Assembly (NCBI RefSeq): GCF_007829875.1
Contig: NZ_VIWV01000001.1
Coordinates: forward strand, 4,620,501-4,684,500
Reading direction: 5' to 3'
DNA from: Streptomyces capillispiralis
Lineage (GTDB): Bacteria; Actinomycetota; Actinomycetes; Streptomycetales; Streptomycetaceae
Length of the DNA: 64,000 nt
The position numbers were made by a program, and so were the translations under genes. The first letter of the stretch is position 1, and every line of letters starts with the position of its first letter. Below the pieces are notes generated by a model, which did not search any database, had not been told where the DNA came from, and saw only the letters and a program-made list of their open reading frames with translations. This document shows, one piece after another, positions 60,029-64,000 of the stretch.

Positions 60029-61242
60029 CCTTCCACAGCATGTGGGCCGAGCTGCTGCCGCTCGGCCGCAGCTCCGCCTCCGGCGGCTACCGCCGCTTCG
60101 CCTGGACCGGAGCCGACGCCGACTGCCGGGCCTGGTTCGAGCAGCAGGCCCGCGGCCGCGGACTGGCCTACGAGACCGACCGCAACGGCAACCAGTGGGC
60201 CTGGCTCGGCGACCCGGCACACGGCGACGCCGTCGTCACCGGCTCGCACCTGGACTCCGTGCCCGACGGCGGCGCCTTCGACGGGCCCCTCGGCGTCGTC
60301 TCCGCCTTCGCCGCCCTCGACGAACTCCGCCACCGGGGCGTCCGGTTCACCAGACCGGTCGGCATCGTCAACTTCGGCGACGAGGAGGGCGCCCGCTTCG
60401 GACTGGCCTGCGCCGGCTCCCGGCTCACCGCCGGACTGCTCACCGTCGAACAGGCCCACCGCCTCACCGACGCCCAGGGCATCACCCTCCCGCAGGCCAT
60501 GGAGGCCGCCGGCCACGACCCCGACGCCCTCGGCCCCGACCCGGAGCGGCTGGACCGCATCGGCGCCTTCGTCGAACTCCACGTCGAACAGGGCCGCGCC
60601 CTGGACCTGTCCGGCGACCCCGTCGGCATCGCCGGTGCCATCTGGCCGCACGGCCGCTGGCGCTTCGACTTCCGGGGCGAGGCCAACCACGCCGGCACCA
60701 CCCGCCTCGCCGACCGCCGCGACCCGATGCTCCCGTACGCCGAGACCGTCCTCGCCGCCCGCCGCGAGGCCGAACTCGCCGGAGCCGTCGCCACCTTCGG
60801 CAAGATCGCCGTCGAGCCGAACGGCGTCAACGCCATCCCCTCCCTGGTGCGCGGCTGGCTCGACTCCCGCGCCGCCGACCAGGAGAGCCTGGACGCCGTG
60901 GTCGCGGGGGTGCGCAAGGCCGCCCGGGAGTACGCCGACGCCCACGGCGTGGACGTGGACGTCGAGCGCGAGTCCTTCACCCCCGTCGTCGCCTTCGACC
61001 AGGCCCTGCGCGACGAACTCGCCCGCATCCTGGGCGGCGGCACCGACCTCACGGTGCCCGTCCTCGGCACCGGCGCCGGACACGACGCCGGAATCCTCTC
61101 CGGACGCGTCCCCACCGCCATGCTGTTCGTACGCAACCCCACCGGCGTCTCGCACTCCCCGGCCGAGTTCGCGGCCGAGGACGACTGCGTGGCCGGGGTG
61201 ACCGCGCTCGCCGACGCACTGGAAGGACTGGCCTGCACGTGA
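60025..61242 (+). CDS. M20-family amidohydrolase (annotated as allantoate amidohydrolase) in the hut operon
   Basis: 405 residues. M20 metal ligands: TGSHLDSVPDGGAFDGPLGV (His, Asp), NFGDEEGARFG (Glu pair), VELHVEQG (His/Glu) and GTGAGHDAG. The family cleaves N-carbamoyl, ureido or formyl amides. Placed between hutU and hutF and coupled at both ends by GTGA overlaps, it most likely removes formate from N-formylglutamate, the last step, since no HutG is present. Allantoate hydrolysis is the name usually given by similarity. Confidence 0.88.
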   Translation: MTFHSMWAELLPLGRSSASGGYRRFAWTGADADCRAWFEQQARGRGLAYETDRNGNQWAWLGDPAHGDAVVTGSHLDSVPDGGAFDGPLGVVSAFAALDELRHRGVRFTRPVGIVNFGDEEGARFGLACAGSRLTAGLLTVEQAHRLTDAQGITLPQAMEAAGHDPDALGPDPERLDRIGAFVELHVEQGRALDLSGDPVGIAGAIWPHGRWRFDFRGEANHAGTTRLADRRDPMLPYAETVLAARREAELAGAVATFGKIAVEPNGVNAIPSLVRGWLDSRAADQESLDAVVAGVRKAAREYADAHGVDVDVERESFTPVVAFDQALRDELARILGGGTDLTVPVLGTGAGHDAGILSGRVPTAMLFVRNPTGVSHSPAEFAAEDDCVAGVTALADALEGLACT

Positions 61243-62582
61243 CTGCCACCCAGCGGACGTACTGGCTGGAGCACGCCTGGCTCGGCACCGGCGTCGAGCC
61301 GGGCGTGACCCTCGACGTGGCGGACGGCCGCATCACCGCCGTCCGCCCCCGCACCCCCGCACCGCCGCCCGGCGCCGAGATCCTGCGCGGACTGACCCTC
61401 CCCGGACTGGCGAACGCCCACAGCCACGCCTTCCACCGCGCCCTGCGCTCCGCCGTCCAGGTGGGCTCCGGCACCTTCTGGACCTGGCGCGACACCATGT
61501 ACGCCACGGCCGGCCGGCTCACCCCGGACACCTACCACGCCCTCGCCCGCGCCGTGTACGCCGAGATGGCGCTGGCCGGCATCACCACCGTCGGCGAGTT
61601 CCACTACGTCCACCACGCCCCCGGCGGCACCCCCTACGCCGACCCCAACGCCATGGGCGAGGCGCTCCTCGCGGCCGCCGCCGAAGCCGGCATCCGCATC
61701 ACCCTCCTCGACACCGCCTACCTCTCCTCCGGCTTCGGCCGGCCGCCCACCACCCACCAGCTCCGCTTCTCGGACGGCGACGCGGAGACCTGGGCCGCAC
61801 GCTGTGCACTTCTCAAGGAACGGGACCACGCACGGATCGGCGCGGCGATCCACTCCGTCCGGGCCGTACCGGCGGAGCAGCTGGCGACCGTGGCGCGATG
61901 GGCTGAGGAGCGGCGGGCCCCGCTCCATGTGCACCTGTCCGAGCAGACCGCCGAGAACGACGCCTGCCAGGAGGCGCACGGCTGCACACCGACCCAGCTG
62001 CTCGCCCTGCACGGCGTCCTCGGACCGCGCACCACCGGCGTCCACAACACCCACCTCACCGCCGAGGACATCGCCCTCATCGGCGGCAGCGGCACCGGCA
62101 CCTGCATGTGCCCGACCACCGAACGGGACCTCGCGGACGGCATCGGACCCGCCGCGGCCCTGCAGAACGAGGGCTCCCCGCTCTCCCTCGGCTCCGACAG
62201 CCACGCCGTGATCGACCTGCTCGAAGAGGCGCGCGCGATGGAGCTGAACGAGCGCCTGCGCACCCGCACCCGGGGCCACTGGACGGCCGCCGCCCTGCTG
62301 CGCGCCGCCACCGCCGACGGACACGCCGCCCTCGGCTGGGACGACGCGGGCACCATCGAGGCCGGCGCGCTCGCCGACCTCACCACCATCGCGCTCGACT
62401 CGGTCAGAACAGCGGGGCCGCCGCCCCGGCTCGGCGCGGAGACAGCCGTATTCGCGGCGACGGCAGCGGACGTACGGCACACGGTCGTGGGCGGCCGGCA
62501 CGTCGTGCGCGACGGGGCGCACACGCTGGTGCCCGACGCACCCGGAGCCCTCGCGCGGGCCGTCCGAGCCCTGCACGCCTGA
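61239..62582 (+). CDS. hutF: Formimidoylglutamate deiminase
   Basis: 447 residues. Amidohydrolase-superfamily metal sites: LANAHSHAFHR, HVHLSEQTAEN, and the C-terminal LGSDSHAVIDLLEEAR. SHAFHRALRS and FHYVHHAPGG are characteristic of HutF. It deaminates N-formimino-glutamate to N-formylglutamate, the branch known in Streptomyces. GTG 61239 overlaps the M20 stop; hutI follows after 20 bases. Confidence 0.95.
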   Translation: MTATQRTYWLEHAWLGTGVEPGVTLDVADGRITAVRPRTPAPPPGAEILRGLTLPGLANAHSHAFHRALRSAVQVGSGTFWTWRDTMYATAGRLTPDTYHALARAVYAEMALAGITTVGEFHYVHHAPGGTPYADPNAMGEALLAAAAEAGIRITLLDTAYLSSGFGRPPTTHQLRFSDGDAETWAARCALLKERDHARIGAAIHSVRAVPAEQLATVARWAEERRAPLHVHLSEQTAENDACQEAHGCTPTQLLALHGVLGPRTTGVHNTHLTAEDIALIGGSGTGTCMCPTTERDLADGIGPAAALQNEGSPLSLGSDSHAVIDLLEEARAMELNERLRTRTRGHWTAAALLRAATADGHAALGWDDAGTIEAGALADLTTIALDSVRTAGPPPRLGAETAVFAATAADVRHTVVGGRHVVRDGAHTLVPDAPGALARAVRALHA

Positions 62583-62602
62583 CGACCACCCACGAGGACG
62601 CC

Positions 62603-63775
62603 ATGAGCAGCACCGTCATCACCAACATCGCCACGCTGGTCACCAACGACCCCTCCCTCGGCGGCACTTCCCCCCTCGGCCCGGTCCGGGACGCGGCCGT
62701 CGTCATCGACGGCGACCGCATCGCGTGGACCGGTGAATCAAGCAAAGCACCCGCCACTGACAACCGGGTCGACGCGGGCGGCCGGGCGGTCCTGCCGGGC
62801 TTCGTCGACTCCCACTCCCACCTGGTCTTCGCGGGCGACCGCACCGAGGAGTTCAACGCCCGGATGTCGGGCCGCCCCTACAGCGCCGGCGGCATCCGCA
62901 CGACCGTCGCCGCCACCCGGGCCGCCGGCGACGCGGAACTGGAGGCGAACCTCACCCGCTTCCTCACCGAGGCGCTCCGCCAGGGCACCACGACCTTCGA
63001 GACCAAGTCGGGCTACGGCCTGACCGTCGAGGACGAGGCCCGCGCCCTGCGCGTCGCCGCCGCCCACACCGAGGAGGTCACCTACCTCGGCGCCCACATC
63101 GTCGCCCCCGAGTACGCCGACGACCCGGCCGCCTACGTGGCCCTGGTCACCGGCGAGATGCTCGACGCCTGCGCGCCGTACGCCCGCTGGATCGACGTGT
63201 TCTGCGAGAAGGGCGCCTTCGACGGCGACCAGGCGCGCGCGATCCTCACCGCGGGGAAGGCGAGGGGCCTGCACCCGCGCGTCCACGCCAACCAGCTCTC
63301 CCACGGCCCCGGCGTTCAGCTCGCCGTGGAGCTCGACGCGGCCAGCGCCGACCACTGCACCCACCTCACCGACGCGGACGTCGACGCCCTGGCGCAGGGC
63401 TCGACCGTCGCCACGCTGCTGCCCGGCGCCGAGTTCTCCACCCGCGCCGCGTGGCCCGACGCCCGGCGGCTGCTGGACGCGGGCGTCACCGTCGCGCTGT
63501 CCACGGACTGCAACCCGGGGTCGTCCTTCACGTCCTCGGTGCCGTTCTGCGTCGCGCTCGCCGTGCGGGACATGGGCATGACGCCGGACGAGGCGGTCTG
63601 GTCGGCCACGGCGGGCGGCGCGGCGGCCCTGCGCCGCACCGACATCGGCCGGCTGGTCCCGGGCGCCCGGGCCGACCTGGTCCTGCTGGACGCCCCGAGC
63701 CACGTCCACCTCGCCTACCGTCCCGGCGTTCCGCTGGTCGCGGGCGTCTGGCGCGGGGGCGTCCGCGTGGTCTGA
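62603..63775 (+). CDS. hutI: Imidazolonepropionase
   Basis: 390 residues. GFVDSHSHLVFAGDRTEEF provides the two zinc His, ETKSGYGL the substrate loop, and ALSTDCNPGSSFTSSVPF the catalytic Asp. It opens the imidazolone ring to N-formimino-glutamate. ATG 62603 gives the family-typical N-terminus. The operon is closed by the inverted repeat at 63823. Confidence 0.97.
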   Translation: MSSTVITNIATLVTNDPSLGGTSPLGPVRDAAVVIDGDRIAWTGESSKAPATDNRVDAGGRAVLPGFVDSHSHLVFAGDRTEEFNARMSGRPYSAGGIRTTVAATRAAGDAELEANLTRFLTEALRQGTTTFETKSGYGLTVEDEARALRVAAAHTEEVTYLGAHIVAPEYADDPAAYVALVTGEMLDACAPYARWIDVFCEKGAFDGDQARAILTAGKARGLHPRVHANQLSHGPGVQLAVELDAASADHCTHLTDADVDALAQGSTVATLLPGAEFSTRAAWPDARRLLDAGVTVALSTDCNPGSSFTSSVPFCVALAVRDMGMTPDEAVWSATAGGAAALRRTDIGRLVPGARADLVLLDAPSHVHLAYRPGVPLVAGVWRGGVRVV

Positions 63776-63822
63776 CGCCCGTACGACAGCAGCGGCGACC
63801 CCGCCGGGCGCGGAAGCACGGA

Positions 63823-63891
63823 CGCGCCCCGCGCCCGGCGGGCGCCCGGTGCCCGGGGCGGGCATCCGGCGCCGACAGGGCGCGGGGCGCG
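63823..63891. terminator. Bidirectional terminator between hutI and sigma factor gene
   Basis: CGCGCCCCGCGCCC and its perfect complement GGGCGCGGGGCGCG are 41 bases apart, between convergent genes. The long loop contains further GC pairing. Confidence 0.75.
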
Positions 63892-63920
63892 GTCACGCGG
63901 CCGCTCGACGGTCCGGTCCG

Positions 63921-64000
63921 TCACTCCTCGACGGTCAGTCCCCTGCGCAGCTTCACCAGCGTCCGCGACAGCAGGCGGGAGACGTGCATCTGGGAGATGC
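63921..64000 (-). CDS. SigB/SigF-family RNA polymerase sigma factor, C-terminal end (continues outside window)
   Basis: Only the last 26 codons are inside. They read ISQMHVSRLLSRTLVKLRRGL, the recognition helix of sigma region 4 in the SigB/SigF stress and sporulation group, and end with a TGA at 63921. The position next to hutI matches sigI of S. coelicolor, but with so little sequence the name is not certain. Confidence 0.8.
   Translation of the reverse strand, partial: ISQMHVSRLLSRTLVKLRRGLTVEE

Noticed and set aside
58355..63775. Hut genes as a horizontally acquired island
   Set aside because: Codon use and GC match the surroundings, and no mobility genes or repeats flank the operon.

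Overview
The window is very GC-rich with strong third-position GC bias, uses GTG and TTG starts freely, carries bldA (the tRNA-Leu for the rare TTA codon), and shows the gene order eno / divIC-like / DUF501 / Ppx-GppA next to two resuscitation-promoting factors, mfd and mazG. This is the core chromosome of a Streptomyces close to the S. coelicolor group. I saw no prophage, insertion sequence, CRISPR array or large acquired island. Both edges cut a gene.

Layout. 1-5.6 kb: the end of a large protein joining an Imm35/YrhB-like segment, a proline-glycine-rich (partly collagen-like) linker, a nucleic-acid-deaminase-like toxin domain and a SUKH-4 immunity domain; then a DivIVA/FilP-type coiled-coil protein and a 14-helix drug exporter. 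6-13.3 kb: a MacB/FtsX-type ABC transporter and mfd. 13.4-16 kb: small antitoxin-like protein, secreted HNH nuclease lipoprotein and two exported proteins. 16-22.7 kb: an orphan HsdM/HsdS-like DNA methylase, a membrane protein, a soluble Ser/Thr kinase with TPR-like repeats, a SurA-like lipoprotein, and mazG behind a 30-bp-phased set of DnaA boxes. 22.8-30 kb: CYP107-like P450, rpfB, rpfA (behind a ydaO-type cyclic-di-AMP riboswitch), eno, divIC, DUF501, ppx. 30-38 kb: a decayed RelE toxin, ndh behind a Rex-like site, a cyclopropane-fatty-acid-synthase-like enzyme, a second FtsX-type ABC pair and bldA. 38-45 kb: BI-1 membrane protein, small proteins, thiolase, SGNH hydrolase and cystathionine beta-synthase.

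45-53.3 kb is the most accessory-looking part: a lipoprotein and a small secreted I36-like protein diverge from a MacA-like adaptor with a peptidoglycan-binding domain plus a MacB ATPase and permease, followed by an LCP cell-wall ligase. 53.5-58.3 kb: RpiR and TetR regulators, an MFS exporter with a likely TetR operator, and a PLP decarboxylase. 58.3-63.8 kb: a tightly coupled histidine-utilisation operon (hutU, M20 amidohydrolase, hutF, hutI) without hutH or a classical hutG; the M20 enzyme probably supplies the last step. The window closes in the 3' end of a SigB/SigF-type sigma factor.

Recurring themes are envelope maintenance (Rpf muralytic enzymes, LCP, FtsX-type exporters, divIC), nucleotide and DNA upkeep (mfd, mazG, methylase) and developmental control (bldA, cyclic-di-AMP riboswitch). 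All assignments come from reading motifs, gene order and sequence signals; no database search was run.
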